Shown here piece after piece: positions 1-8,330 of a DNA stretch of 64,000 nucleotides (position 1 is the first letter of the stretch; every line of letters starts with the position of its first letter). The stretch is from an uncultured Coriobacteriales bacterium (GTDB lineage: Bacteria; Actinomycetota; Coriobacteriia; Coriobacteriales; UMGS124), in the NCBI GenBank assembly GCA_934654475.1, contig CAKUFZ010000005.1:1-64000 (forward strand). The letters run 5' to 3'. The translations under genes and the position numbers were made by a program. Below the pieces are notes generated by a model that saw nothing but the letters and a program-made list of their open reading frames with translations, was not told the origin of the DNA and ran no database searches.

Positions 1-1
1 G

Positions 2-934
2 CAGGGCAAGACGGCCGTCACGCGTGCCTTTGACAAGCTCCGCGCGGCCGACAAGCTGTATGAGGCTGAGGGTGCCCTTTGGTTCCGCACGACCGATTAT
101 GGCGATGACAAGGACCGCGTCCTCATGAAGTCCGACGGCTCGCACACCTACTTCGCCTCGGATATTGCCTATCACTCCAACAAGTTCGACCGCGGCTTCG
201 ACCGCCTCATCGACATCTGGGGCGCCGACCACCACGGTTACATCGCCCGCATGCAGGCCGCCGTGGAGGCCATGGGCCACAAGGGCCAGCTCGACGTGCC
301 GCTCGGCCAGCTCGTAAACCTGCTGCGCGCCGGCAAGCCCGTGCGTATGAGCAAGCGCAAGGGCACCATGATCACCTTCGAGGAGCTGCTCGAGATGGTG
401 GGCAGGGACGCCACGCGCTTCACGCTGCTGTCGCGTTCGAGCGACCAGGAAGTCGACTTCGATATCGACGTCGTCACGCGTCAGAGTTCCGACAACCCCG
501 TGTTTTACGTGCAGTATGCGCACGCCCGCATCTGTTCCATCCTGCGCAAGGCTGCTGAGCAGGCGGGTATTGCCGACACGTCCGACCTCGACGCGACGGC
601 GCATGCCCTTATCGGCGACGATCCGAACCTCTCGCTGCTCACCGACCCGGCCGAGCTCGCCCTTGCCCGTCACCTTGCCCACTTCGGCGAGACGGTTGCC
701 GGCTGTGCCAAGGACCTGGCACCCTTCAGGCTCACGCACTATGCCACGGGCACCGCGGCGGCCTTCCATGGCTTCTATACCAACTGCCATGTGCTGACTG
801 ACGACGCCGAGCTTACGCGCGCGCGTCTGGCTGCCTGCGACGCCGCAAGGCGCGTGCTTGCCCAGACGCTTTCTCTCATCGGCGTAAGTGCGCCGGTGAG
901 CATGGAGCAGCGTGGCGAGGAAGGCGCGCAGTAG
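2..934 (+). CDS. argS: arginyl-tRNA synthetase, 3' part (5' end outside window)
   Basis: This is the C-terminal part of a class I aminoacyl-tRNA synthetase that charges tRNA-Arg in the cytoplasm. The reading frame is open from base 2 and has no start inside the window, so the gene begins upstream; the internal ATG at 125 is not the real start. The visible segment contains the catalytic-core stretch around DIWGADHHGY and the KMSKS-equivalent loop VRMSKRKGTMITFEE. An alpha-helical DALR-type anticodon-binding domain follows, with the typical YVQYAHARICSILRKA and a hydrophobic C-terminus ending near SLIGVSAPVSMEQ. An intrinsic terminator follows directly, so the gene ends its transcription unit. 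The family assignment is certain; only the N-terminal half is missing. Confidence 0.96.
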   Translation, partial: QGKTAVTRAFDKLRAADKLYEAEGALWFRTTDYGDDKDRVLMKSDGSHTYFASDIAYHSNKFDRGFDRLIDIWGADHHGYIARMQAAVEAMGHKGQLDVPLGQLVNLLRAGKPVRMSKRKGTMITFEELLEMVGRDATRFTLLSRSSDQEVDFDIDVVTRQSSDNPVFYVQYAHARICSILRKAAEQAGIADTSDLDATAHALIGDDPNLSLLTDPAELALARHLAHFGETVAGCAKDLAPFRLTHYATGTAAAFHGFYTNCHVLTDDAELTRARLAACDAARRVLAQTLSLIGVSAPVSMEQRGEEGAQ

Positions 935-954
935 TACTATCTACCCATCAAGCC

Positions 955-991
955 AGGCCCGGCACGGCGTTGTCGGGCCTTTTTCTTTTTT
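955..991 (+). terminator. intrinsic terminator after argS
   Basis: AGGCCCGGCA (955-964) pairs with TGTCGGGCCT (971-980), with one G-U pair and a 6-nt loop, followed by a T-rich run (TTTTTCTTTTTT). It separates argS from hom. Confidence 0.85.
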
Positions 992-1014
992 GAGCTCACC
1001 AAGGAGGCATTCAC

Positions 1015-2340
1015 ATGGGCATGGTGAACATTGCGGTTATCGGACTCGGCACTGTCGGCGGCGGTCTCGTGAGGCTGCTCCAGCGCCATCATGACGACTA
1101 TCTTGCCTCGTATGGGGTCGACCTGCGCTTGAAGCGGGCCTGCGCTCGCAGCGCGCGCCATGCCGAGGAGCTGGGACTTCCTGAGGACGTCTTTACGACG
1201 GACTGGCGCGAGGCTGTGTCCGACCCCGAGGTTGACATCGTGGTGGAGCTCATCGGCGGCGACCATCCTGCCCGTGAGATTTTCGAGGCCGCGTTTGCGG
1301 CAGGCAAGCATGTGGTCAGCGCCAACAAGTCGATGCTTTCGCATTGCATGGGCGAGCTTGCGGGCATGGCCCACGAGTCGGGCGTTCAGCTGCGCTGCGA
1401 GGCTGCAGTGGCCGGTGGCATTCCCATTGTCGAGACGCTTGAGCATGCGCTTGCCGGCAACGAAGTCCTCACTATTGCCGGTATCGTGAACGGTACGACG
1501 AACTACATGCTTACGCGCATCGAGCGCGAGTGTTTGTCGTTTGACGAGGTCCTGGCAGATGCCCAACGCCTGGGTTATGCCGAGGCGGACCCCACGGCCG
1601 ATGTCGACGGCTTCGACGCCGCTGCAAAGATTGCCATCCTGGCAACCATCGGTTTCAACACGCGCGTCACGATGGACGACGTATCGCTCATCGAGGGTAT
1701 CCGTGGTGTCTCGCCCGTCGACGTCACCTGTGCCCGGGAGTGGGGCTACCGTGTGAAGCTCCTGGCTGTGGCGCGCAGCACCGCTTCGGGTGTCGATGTG
1801 CGCGTGCATCCTGCGATGCTGCCCATGGGCCACCAGCTCGCAAGCGTCGATGGCGTTTTCAACGCTGTCTACGTTGTGGGCGACGCAGTGGGCGAGACGA
1901 TGTACTTTGGCCCCGGCGCCGGCGACTTCCCCACGGCAAGCGCCGTTATGGGAGACGTTCTGGCCTTGGCCACGCCTCTTGCCCACGGTAGCAAGCCCCT
2001 TGCGGAGGCAAAGCCGTTCGACCGCGTGCTGCCCGTTTGCAACCCGCTCGACCTTACGGCCCGCTACTATGTGCGCCTCGCGCTTGAGGACAGGCCTGGT
2101 ATCCTGGGCCCCGTTGCCAGCGTCTTTGGCGATGAAGGCGTCTCCATCGCATTGGTGAGCCAGCCCTCGCACGATGAGAACGCCGCCGCTTCCCTCGTGC
2201 TGCTGACCCAGCCCGCGCAAGAGCGTGCCGTTCAGGCGGCGCTTGCCAAGGTGCGCGAGGTCGAGGGCGTGCAGGAGGTGTGCTCGGTGATTCGCGTGGA
2301 GGACACCGAGGCTTGGAAGGCCGGCAAGCTGGCGAGGTAG
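1015..2340 (+). CDS. hom: homoserine dehydrogenase (with C-terminal ACT domain)
   Basis: Reduces L-aspartate-4-semialdehyde to L-homoserine, the branch point to threonine and methionine. The 441-residue length is normal for the Gram-positive form. The NAD(P)-binding GLGTVGGG lies at residues 10-17; the catalytic domain carries SANKSMLSHCMGEL and GIVNGTTNYMLTRI, and later the substrate-site stretch AEADPTADVDGFDAAAK. The last ~85 residues (YYVRLALEDRPGILG onward) are an ACT regulatory domain, usually a site of threonine feedback. The start is set by AAGGAGG at 1001-1007, eight bases before the ATG. The second Met at 1021 is a weaker alternative. No thrB or thrC follows, so the pathway genes are dispersed. 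Confidence 0.97.
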   Translation: MGMVNIAVIGLGTVGGGLVRLLQRHHDDYLASYGVDLRLKRACARSARHAEELGLPEDVFTTDWREAVSDPEVDIVVELIGGDHPAREIFEAAFAAGKHVVSANKSMLSHCMGELAGMAHESGVQLRCEAAVAGGIPIVETLEHALAGNEVLTIAGIVNGTTNYMLTRIERECLSFDEVLADAQRLGYAEADPTADVDGFDAAAKIAILATIGFNTRVTMDDVSLIEGIRGVSPVDVTCAREWGYRVKLLAVARSTASGVDVRVHPAMLPMGHQLASVDGVFNAVYVVGDAVGETMYFGPGAGDFPTASAVMGDVLALATPLAHGSKPLAEAKPFDRVLPVCNPLDLTARYYVRLALEDRPGILGPVASVFGDEGVSIALVSQPSHDENAAASLVLLTQPAQERAVQAALAKVREVEGVQEVCSVIRVEDTEAWKAGKLAR

Positions 2341-2395
2341 CTCGTCTTTCACTGACGTTGCCATACATGCGGCGTGCTGTTGCGCGTCGGTGTTG

Positions 2396-2440
2396 CCGCC
2401 CTGCTGAGCGAGGCCTCGGCGGGGCGGTTTCGTTTTTCTT
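2396..2440 (+). terminator. probable terminator after hom
   Basis: CCGCCC (2396-2401) can pair with GGGCGG (2422-2427), with the self-complementary CGAGGCCTCG inside the loop, and a T-rich tail follows. The hairpin is imperfect but sits in the hom/ATPase gap. Confidence 0.45.
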
Positions 2441-2472
2441 GCACTTTGGGTGCGACAAGGGAGGGTTTCAAC

Positions 2473-4266
2473 GTGAAGGACGCGCGTGACCTGCGCTATC
2501 AGCTTGAAGATATCGACCGCAGGGGTTATCCGGCCTACAAGGGGCTTCGGGGGTGCTACCGCTTTGACGCATATGAGCTGTGCGTCAACCATGTCCAGGG
2601 CGACCCGTTTGCGGCACCTTCCGACGTGTCGGTGTACCTCACTCACGACGCCGCCGGGTGGCCCGCTGGCCTGTACGACACTCCCTGGCGTGCTCGGGCG
2701 TTCTCCGATTTCCTTGTCAGGCGTTTTGGTCGCGCGGCGGCGCGGTACTCGTTCAAGGTGTCGGGGTCGGGCAAGAGCGGCGCGCTGTACACGAGCCGCC
2801 CCGGACCCGAGGTATTGGAGCGCAGTGCCTGTATGTTGGGGGAGGAAGGGTTCGAGCTCTGCTTCAAGGTTGGGTTCCCCGCTCACGGCAGGTCGGTGGA
2901 CGCCTCCGCTCTCAAGCGCATTCTGTTCGACTTTGTTCCGCGCATGGTCGATGAGGCGCTCGTGTGTGACGCAGGCGGCCTCAAGCTCGCTCAAGCCGCG
3001 TGCGACCTTGCAGACGACCAGCATTTCATGCGCGGCGAGCTCGAGCGTCTGGGTCTGGTGGCTTTTGTCGCGGACGGCAGCATCCTGCCACGCGAGAGCG
3101 GGTCTTCCTCAAGGCCCATGCGCGACGCCCTGCCGTTCGAGGCACCGTGTGAGCAGGAAGTCGTGCTTGACCTTCCGCATCATGGTCCCACGCGCGGCAT
3201 GGGCATTCGACGCGGCGTGACGCTTATCGTGGGCGGTGGATACCATGGCAAGTCGACGCTGCTGCAGGCCCTGCAAGAAGGGGTGTACGACCATGTGGTA
3301 GGTGACGGGCGCGAGTATGTCGCGTGCGATGCCACGGCCGTGAAGCTGCGTGCCGAGGACCGCCGTGCAGTCCACGAGGTGGACATCTCCCTGTTCATTG
3401 ACAACCTGCCCAACGGTTGCGATACGACCTGCTTCAGCACGCTCGATGCGAGCGGCTCCACTTCCCAGGCGGCCAGCGCCATCGAGGCGATTGGGGCAGG
3501 ATGCCGGGCGTTGCTTATCGACGAGGACACCTCCGCCACCAACTTCATGGTGCGCGACGCCCTCATGGCTGCCGTGGTGAGTCCCGAGCATGAGCCCATC
3601 ACGCCTTTCGTGGCGCGCGTGCGCGACCTTTGGGAGAAGGAGGGCATCTCAAGCGTCATCGTCGCCGGCAGTTCGGGTGCGTTCTTCGGGGTTGCCGACA
3701 CGGTGTTGCAGATGGAGCGCTACGAGGCGCATGACATCACCGCAAGGGTGCGTGAAGTTTGTCGTGCCAGGGGAGTCGCCCCGGTCGCATACGCCTCGGG
3801 ATTTGCCTTGCCGGCAAGCGGTACACGCCATGCGCATCTGAGCCTGTCGACGACTCGGCGTACCTCAACGCGAGATGAGGGGGCTGAAGAGGAGGCGATC
3901 GATGCGGTAAGCGGAGCAACAAGGCGTTCTGGTCGTGGGGGCAAAGATTCTGGCAAGGAGCGTCGCCTTAAGGTTCGTGCGAGCCGCGATGAGGTAAGCG
4001 TGGGTGAGGGTGGCGCCGACCTGCGGCTGGTGGAGCAGATTGTAGACGCCGAGCAGGCCGCGACGCTTGCCCAGATGGCGCGCGTGGCCCTGTCGCACGG
4101 TCTGCTCGATGGCCGCCGAAGCATGGGGGAGGTCGTGGAGGCCGTGTATGAGGAATGGCGCCGAGGTGGCTGGGAGACGCTCGATGAACACGGAACGCCT
4201 GCCTGCGGCCTTGCGATGCCGCGCTCCCAAGAGCTGGCCGCCATGCTTAACCGCTGGAGGGCGTAA
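2473..4266 (+). CDS. ABC-class predicted ATPase (PF09818/COG3044 type)
   Basis: A 597-residue soluble protein of the ABC_ATPase family, a stand-alone ATPase class without a membrane partner whose function in bacteria is poorly known. The P-loop GGGYHGKST starts at residue 254. Downstream are the family hallmarks DNLPNGCDTTCFST, a signature-like segment GSTSQAASAIEAIGAGC, and the Walker B segment ALLIDEDTSATNFM. A charged, low-complexity stretch (about residues 455-510) separates the ATPase core from a C-terminal helical region. The GTG at 2473 is chosen because AAGGGAGGG lies just before it and homology begins there (DLRYQLEDIDRRGYPAYKGL). The upstream ATG at 2374 would translate the hom terminator. 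RNA-related roles have been proposed for eukaryotic relatives; a role here is not inferable. Confidence 0.88.
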   Translation: MKDARDLRYQLEDIDRRGYPAYKGLRGCYRFDAYELCVNHVQGDPFAAPSDVSVYLTHDAAGWPAGLYDTPWRARAFSDFLVRRFGRAAARYSFKVSGSGKSGALYTSRPGPEVLERSACMLGEEGFELCFKVGFPAHGRSVDASALKRILFDFVPRMVDEALVCDAGGLKLAQAACDLADDQHFMRGELERLGLVAFVADGSILPRESGSSSRPMRDALPFEAPCEQEVVLDLPHHGPTRGMGIRRGVTLIVGGGYHGKSTLLQALQEGVYDHVVGDGREYVACDATAVKLRAEDRRAVHEVDISLFIDNLPNGCDTTCFSTLDASGSTSQAASAIEAIGAGCRALLIDEDTSATNFMVRDALMAAVVSPEHEPITPFVARVRDLWEKEGISSVIVAGSSGAFFGVADTVLQMERYEAHDITARVREVCRARGVAPVAYASGFALPASGTRHAHLSLSTTRRTSTRDEGAEEEAIDAVSGATRRSGRGGKDSGKERRLKVRASRDEVSVGEGGADLRLVEQIVDAEQAATLAQMARVALSHGLLDGRRSMGEVVEAVYEEWRRGGWETLDEHGTPACGLAMPRSQELAAMLNRWRA

Positions 4267-4338
4267 GTGGTGTGGAGCCGTTGGATCCTAGTGCCATCAG
4301 CGTCTGGTGTTTCTTGATGAAGGTATTTCGGCCATACG

Positions 4339-4390
4339 AAAACCGCCCGTCGACCTTGTTTGGGATGGCCGACGGGCGGTTTGGTGTTTT
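4339..4390. terminator. bidirectional terminator between convergent genes
   Basis: AAACCGCCCGTCG (4340-4352) pairs perfectly with CGACGGGCGGTTT (4370-4382). T-rich sequence flanks the hairpin on both strands. It lies between the ATPase gene (+) and the zinc ribbon gene (-) and can end both transcripts. Confidence 0.75.
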
Positions 4391-4416
4391 AAGGTTCGGG
4401 ATGGAACAGGGGCGCC

Positions 4417-4740
4417 CTACTCGCTCTTGGCGCTAGCCGTGCTTGCCGCAGACTTGCTGTCGGACGCGGAGCTGCCCGACGTCTCTGGCGTGCTCTGGCT
4501 GGAGGTCTTTACGCTCTCCGAGCCGTCCTTGCCGGCGCCGGTTGCGGGGGTAGCCGAGGAGCTGCCGCGTTGGTCGGTGTTGTAGAAGCCGCTGCCCTTG
4601 AGCACGATGCCGCTTGCGGAAAACTCACGTGAGGCGGCGGCACCGCAGTCGGGGCATACGACTTCGGGATGCTCGCGCATTCCATGGGAGACCTCGAACA
4701 CCTTGCCGCAGGACGTGCAGCGATAATCGTAGCGTGCCAT
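4417..4740 (-). CDS. FmdB-family zinc ribbon protein
   Basis: A 107-residue protein whose first ~60 residues are the FmdB/CxxC_CXXC_SSSS zinc ribbon. It starts MARYDYRCTSCGK, with metal-binding cysteine pairs C8/C11 and C29/C32, then the usual REFSASGIVLKGSGFY. The remaining ~45 residues are a disordered Ser/Ala/Thr-rich tail common in actinobacterial members. Family members are often annotated as putative regulators, but no molecular function is established. The start is supported by AAGGAG nine bases upstream on the minus strand. It is monocistronic and divergent from the thiamin locus, sharing a 255-bp intergenic region with it. Confidence 0.9.
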   Translation of the reverse strand: MARYDYRCTSCGKVFEVSHGMREHPEVVCPDCGAAASREFSASGIVLKGSGFYNTDQRGSSSATPATGAGKDGSESVKTSSQSTPETSGSSASDSKSAASTASAKSE

Positions 4741-4898
4741 TCTTCAGAACTCCTTGCTTGGGTGTGGCCACATGGGCCGCATGGGTAGGTCGCGTTTGTT
4801 TGAAACTACTGTATCCAATGCCATTGGCAAAATTACGGTGGCAGTGTGGGTTCCATATGCTTTACGATAACAAATTGCGCCCATAGGGCGTTTCTATA

Positions 4899-4990
4899 CG
4901 ACGGGAGCCGCGACAGGCGGCTGAGAGGCAGGCCGCGATGCGCCTGCGACCGAGACGACCGTGCCGGTAATGCGGCACGAGCAGAAAGGG
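4899..4990 (+). promoter_or_regulatory. TPP riboswitch (THI element)
   Basis: The region has the hallmark thi-box core: GGCTGAGAGGC at 4919-4929 on the pyrimidine-sensing side and CCGGTAATGCGG at 4964-4975 on the pyrophosphate side, joined by a variable GC-rich P3 arm (4929-4950). The 3' end of the aptamer runs into the ribosome binding site of thiM (GAAAGGGG, 4984-4991) with no terminator between. Control is therefore most likely at translation initiation by masking the Shine-Dalgarno. The thiamin salvage genes downstream fit the ligand. Confidence 0.9.
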
Positions 4991-4995
4991 GTTGC

Positions 4996-5826
4996 ATGCC
5001 CATGCTCGCAGAGCGATTCGAAGCAGTTCGCACGTCCGTACCCTTGGTTCACAACATCACGAACTACGTGACTGTCCACGATGTGGCCAACGTCATCATC
5101 GCGTGCGGCGGCTCTCCCATCATGAGCGACGAGCCCGACGACGTGGAGGACATCACCTCCATTTGCGGCGCGCTCAACATCAACATCGGCACGCTCAACT
5201 CCCAGTCCATCCGCGCCATGGTGCTCGCCAGCGCCCGCGCCGAGCAGCTCGGTCACCCCATCGTGCTTGACCCGGTGGGCGCCGGCGCCAGCAAGCTGCG
5301 TACCTCCACAGCCTCCACGCTCCTTGCCCAGCGCAAGATTTCCGTCGTGCGCGGCAACATGAGCGAGATCAAGGCCCTCGCCGCCGGCACCTCCACCACG
5401 CGCGGCGTCGACGTGGCCGCCGATGACGTGGTAACCACCAGCAACCTCGACGAGATGGTGCGCTTCGTGCGCCAGTTCAGCGCCGCGTCGGGCTCCATCG
5501 TGGCTGCCTCCGGTGTCATCGATCTGGTGAGCGACGCCGAGCATACCTATGTCATCTCCAACGGCCATCGTCTCATGGGTCAGATCACGGGTTCGGGCTG
5601 CATGCTGAGCGGCGTTGTGGGCGCCTATGTCGCCGCGAACCCCGACAACATGCTTGAGGCTGTGGCCGCAGCCTTCTGCATGTATGGCCTGGCTGGCAAG
5701 TTTGCCGCCGACCGTGCCCTTGAAGAGGGTGTCGGCAACGCGACGTACTCCAACTATCTCATCGACGAGGTCTTCAAGATGACCGCCGACAAGGTGGAGC
5801 AGGGCGCCATCTATGACCTCCTCTAA
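4996..5826 (+). CDS. thiM: hydroxyethylthiazole kinase
   Basis: Phosphorylates 4-methyl-5-(2-hydroxyethyl)thiazole (THZ), the salvage route to the thiazole half of thiamin. The 276-residue protein is of normal length. It has the substrate-site start VPLVHNITNYVTVHDVAN, the GAL-type core ALNINIGTLN, DPVGAGAS, VRGNMSEI and the anion-hole/catalytic segment GQITGSGCMLSG. The ATG at 4996 is used because it follows GAAAGGGG and the aptamer. The longer open frame upstream would run through the riboswitch. It overlaps thiE by 14 bases, so the two are translationally coupled. Confidence 0.95.
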   Translation: MPMLAERFEAVRTSVPLVHNITNYVTVHDVANVIIACGGSPIMSDEPDDVEDITSICGALNINIGTLNSQSIRAMVLASARAEQLGHPIVLDPVGAGASKLRTSTASTLLAQRKISVVRGNMSEIKALAAGTSTTRGVDVAADDVVTTSNLDEMVRFVRQFSAASGSIVAASGVIDLVSDAEHTYVISNGHRLMGQITGSGCMLSGVVGAYVAANPDNMLEAVAAAFCMYGLAGKFAADRALEEGVGNATYSNYLIDEVFKMTADKVEQGAIYDLL

Positions 5827-6508
5827 GTGGGCCCCTGCCGATCGTGGCAGTGCCGCATATGGAGACGCCCTGCGTCGCTGCCTTGCGGTATATGCCGTAA
5901 CCGACCCCCGTTGGCTCGATGGACGACGCCTTTGCGATGTCGTTGAGCAGGCAATCTTGGGCGGGGCGACGTTCGTGCAGCTGCGCGAGAAGGACGTCAG
6001 CCATGCGCGTCGCTGCGAGCTTGCCCGCGAAGTGCTTGCCGTGTGCCGTGCCTACAACGTTCCCTTCGTGGTGAACGATGATGTCGAGTGCGCGCTCGAG
6101 GTGGGGGCCGACGGCGTTCATGTGGGGCAGTCGGACCTCGCCTGCGCTCAGGCTCGGGAGATGCTGGGGCCCGACGCGATCGTTGGCGTGAGCGCCGACA
6201 ACCCCGCCCAGGCGCTGGCCGCCTACGAGGCCGGTGCCGATTACCTGGGATGCGCGGTCTACGCCACGCCTACCAAGGGCAATGCCGAGCACGTGGGTCT
6301 GGCAGGCCTCGCCCGGGTTGTGTCCGCCACACCCTTGCCTGTTGTCGCCATCGGCGGCATCAACCAGGGCAACGTCGCTTCCTTTGGTCAAGCGGGCGCG
6401 GCGGGTGTGGCAGTGGTCTCGGCCATCTTTGCCGCGGCCGACCCACGCCAGGCCGCCTGCGACCTTGCCGCGGCAGTCGCGGCCTGGCCGCATCACAAGC
6501 CGCTCTAG
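5813..6508 (+). CDS. thiE: thiamin-phosphate synthase
   Basis: Joins HMP-pyrophosphate and THZ-phosphate to give thiamin monophosphate. The 231-residue TIM-barrel protein shows LAVYAVTDPRW, ATFVQLREKDVS, VPFVVNDDVECALEVGADGVHVGQSD, the substrate loop YATPTKGN and the phosphate-binding AIGGINQGN. It begins inside the 3' end of thiM (14-base overlap). With thiM and thiD it forms a salvage set; no thiC, thiG or thiS is seen in this window. A terminator-like hairpin lies between this gene and thiD. Confidence 0.95.
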   Translation: MTSSKWAPADRGSAAYGDALRRCLAVYAVTDPRWLDGRRLCDVVEQAILGGATFVQLREKDVSHARRCELAREVLAVCRAYNVPFVVNDDVECALEVGADGVHVGQSDLACAQAREMLGPDAIVGVSADNPAQALAAYEAGADYLGCAVYATPTKGNAEHVGLAGLARVVSATPLPVVAIGGINQGNVASFGQAGAAGVAVVSAIFAAADPRQAACDLAAAVAAWPHHKPL

Positions 6509-6557
6509 CGAGTTTGAGAGCAACTTTTCATTCGCCTGAGTGGCAATCGCCCTTGTG

Positions 6558-6611
6558 CGGCCTGTCCTGGACGTGCGTCGGTGCTCGACGCGTTCTGGGC
6601 AGGCCGTTTTT
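6558..6611 (+). terminator. terminator or attenuator between thiE and thiD
   Basis: CGGCCTGTCC (6558-6567) pairs with GGGCAGGCCG (6597-6606) with one G-U pair. An inner stem TGCGTCG/CGACGCG sits inside, and TTTTT follows at 6607-6611. It ends 17 bases before the thiD ATG, so it can separate thiME from thiDN expression. Confidence 0.7.
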
Positions 6612-6628
6612 CCTGTATTGGAGGACCC

Positions 6629-8182
6629 ATGCAGCTTCCTTCCGTTCTCACTGTCGCCGGCAGCGACTCGTCGGGCGGCGCCGGCATCCAGGCCGATCTC
6701 AAGACCATCGCCGCCCTGGGCTTGTATGGCCAGAGCGTGATTTGCGCGCTCACGGCACAGAACACCTGCGGGGTTCGCTCCATACAGGAGACGGACGCGC
6801 AGATTGTGGCCGACCAGATGGATGCCGTGTTTGAGGACATCCGTCCCGCCTCCATCAAGATCGGCATGCTTTCAAGCGCCCGGGTCGCCCGCACAGTTGC
6901 GCAGGGCCTGCGCCGCCATGGGGCAGGCAGCATCGTTGTCGACCCGGTCATGGTCGCCACGAGCGGGGCGGCGCTCATGGCTGACGGGACGGCGCGGGCC
7001 ATGGTGGACGAGCTGTTCTGCCTGGCACAGGTCGTGACTCCCAACATCCCCGAGGCGAGTGTCTTGGCCGGCATCGACGCCTCTGCCCAGGGTCTGGACT
7101 CCATGGTGCAGGCCGCTCGCATCATCGCGCGCACGACTCCCGGTGCGGTCCTCGTAAAGGGCGGCCATCTGGCGGGGGAGGACCGTGCGACCGACGTGCT
7201 CTTGCTGCCGGGCGCCGACGATCCTGTCATTTTGCGTGGGGAGGCAGTGCAGACGCGCGGCACCCACGGCACGGGCTGCACGCTCTCAAGTGCCATCGCG
7301 TGTTTCTTGGCGTATGGCCTGCCGGTTGAAGAAGCCGTCCGCCGGGCGAAGGATTACCTTGCGACGTGTTTGCGCGCGGGTCTTGACCTGGGGTGTGGGA
7401 ACGGCCCGCTCGACCATATGGCGCCCCTGCGGTCCCATATTGCCGTCCCGCAGGCTCAAGGCGCCGCGCCTCGGATTGCGCCCGCCAGCCCGTGCGCGCC
7501 TGGTCCCGCCCTGATTGTCGGCGGTTCTCCCGAGGTTCCGGCGCCTGAGTTCCTCCGACGCTGCGCGCAAGGGTGTTCGCTTGTTGTCGCCTGTGACTCG
7601 GGCGCCGATGCCTGTATGCGTGCCGGCCTGCATGTCGACGTGCTTGTGGGCGACGGTGACTCGCTGAGTCGCGAAGCCCTGGCGTATGTGCGAGCTGGCG
7701 CCGCGCGGGAGCTCGGCTTTCCCATGGACAAGGACGATACCGACCTGGGCCTGGCGCTTTCCTGGCTCGCCAATCATGCGATCGAACTCGGAGTGTCTGG
7801 TATCGTCGCGACTGGCATCACCGGTGGAAGAGTCGACCACGAGTTGGGCGTTTTTGGTGTTCTTGCACGCATGGTGACACTGCCCATTCGTATCGAGACG
7901 CCCGCGAGCACGGTTCACGTCCTGTCCTGTCAAAGCAATCCGCGTGTAAAATTTTGCGCCCAGGACGTGGGTCGCACCCTGAGTGTGGTTGCGCTGCCCG
8001 CTCCTGCCTGTCTGAGCGAGTCGGGCATGCGTTGGAACCTTGACCATGCCACCCTTAATACCCTCGATGACCTGGGAATTTCCAATGTTATCGAGCAAAA
8101 GGGCGCTGTTGTTGAGGTTCACGCAGGTACCGTGTTCGTCATTGTCGAACGAGAGCACATCCATAAGGAGAGCATCCTTTAA
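6629..8182 (+). CDS. thiD: bifunctional HMP/HMP-P kinase - thiamin pyrophosphokinase fusion (ThiD-ThiN)
   Basis: A 517-residue two-domain protein. Residues 1 to about 270 are ThiD, which phosphorylates hydroxymethylpyrimidine twice: AGSDSSGGAGIQADLKT, KIGMLSSARVAR, DPVMVATSG, and the catalytic GTHGTGCTLSSAIA. From about residue 285 a thiamin pyrophosphokinase domain follows: ALIVGGSPEVP, ACDSGADACMRAG, VGDGDSLSREAL, the acidic KDDTDLGLALSW, and ITGGRVDHELG. Together the domains cover HMP salvage and direct pyrophosphorylation of thiamin. ATG 6629 has TTGGAGGA ahead of it; the upstream ATG at 6581 lies within the terminator hairpin. The C-terminus is intact. The fusion is unusual relative to the more common separate thiN. 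Confidence 0.93.
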   Translation: MQLPSVLTVAGSDSSGGAGIQADLKTIAALGLYGQSVICALTAQNTCGVRSIQETDAQIVADQMDAVFEDIRPASIKIGMLSSARVARTVAQGLRRHGAGSIVVDPVMVATSGAALMADGTARAMVDELFCLAQVVTPNIPEASVLAGIDASAQGLDSMVQAARIIARTTPGAVLVKGGHLAGEDRATDVLLLPGADDPVILRGEAVQTRGTHGTGCTLSSAIACFLAYGLPVEEAVRRAKDYLATCLRAGLDLGCGNGPLDHMAPLRSHIAVPQAQGAAPRIAPASPCAPGPALIVGGSPEVPAPEFLRRCAQGCSLVVACDSGADACMRAGLHVDVLVGDGDSLSREALAYVRAGAARELGFPMDKDDTDLGLALSWLANHAIELGVSGIVATGITGGRVDHELGVFGVLARMVTLPIRIETPASTVHVLSCQSNPRVKFCAQDVGRTLSVVALPAPACLSESGMRWNLDHATLNTLDDLGISNVIEQKGAVVEVHAGTVFVIVEREHIHKESIL

Positions 8183-8235
8183 TGGCGGTTTTGCGTACGC
8201 GACCTCTGGAATATCTGCGACTAGGATATGAAGTT

Positions 8236-8265
8236 TTGCATCTTTGCCCCGGTGTGTGCTAATCT
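8236..8265 (+). promoter_or_regulatory. candidate promoter of rpmB
   Basis: A TTGCAT -35-like box (8236-8241), an 18-base spacer and TAATCT (8260-8265) lie about 65 bases upstream of the rpmB start. This is by inspection only; match to the housekeeping consensus is partial. Confidence 0.4.
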
Positions 8266-8330
8266 TCTACAGTTGCCGATTTAAGCGGGCGGGCAGAGCG
8301 TCCCGCAAGCAGTTAGAAGGAGTTTTCGAG

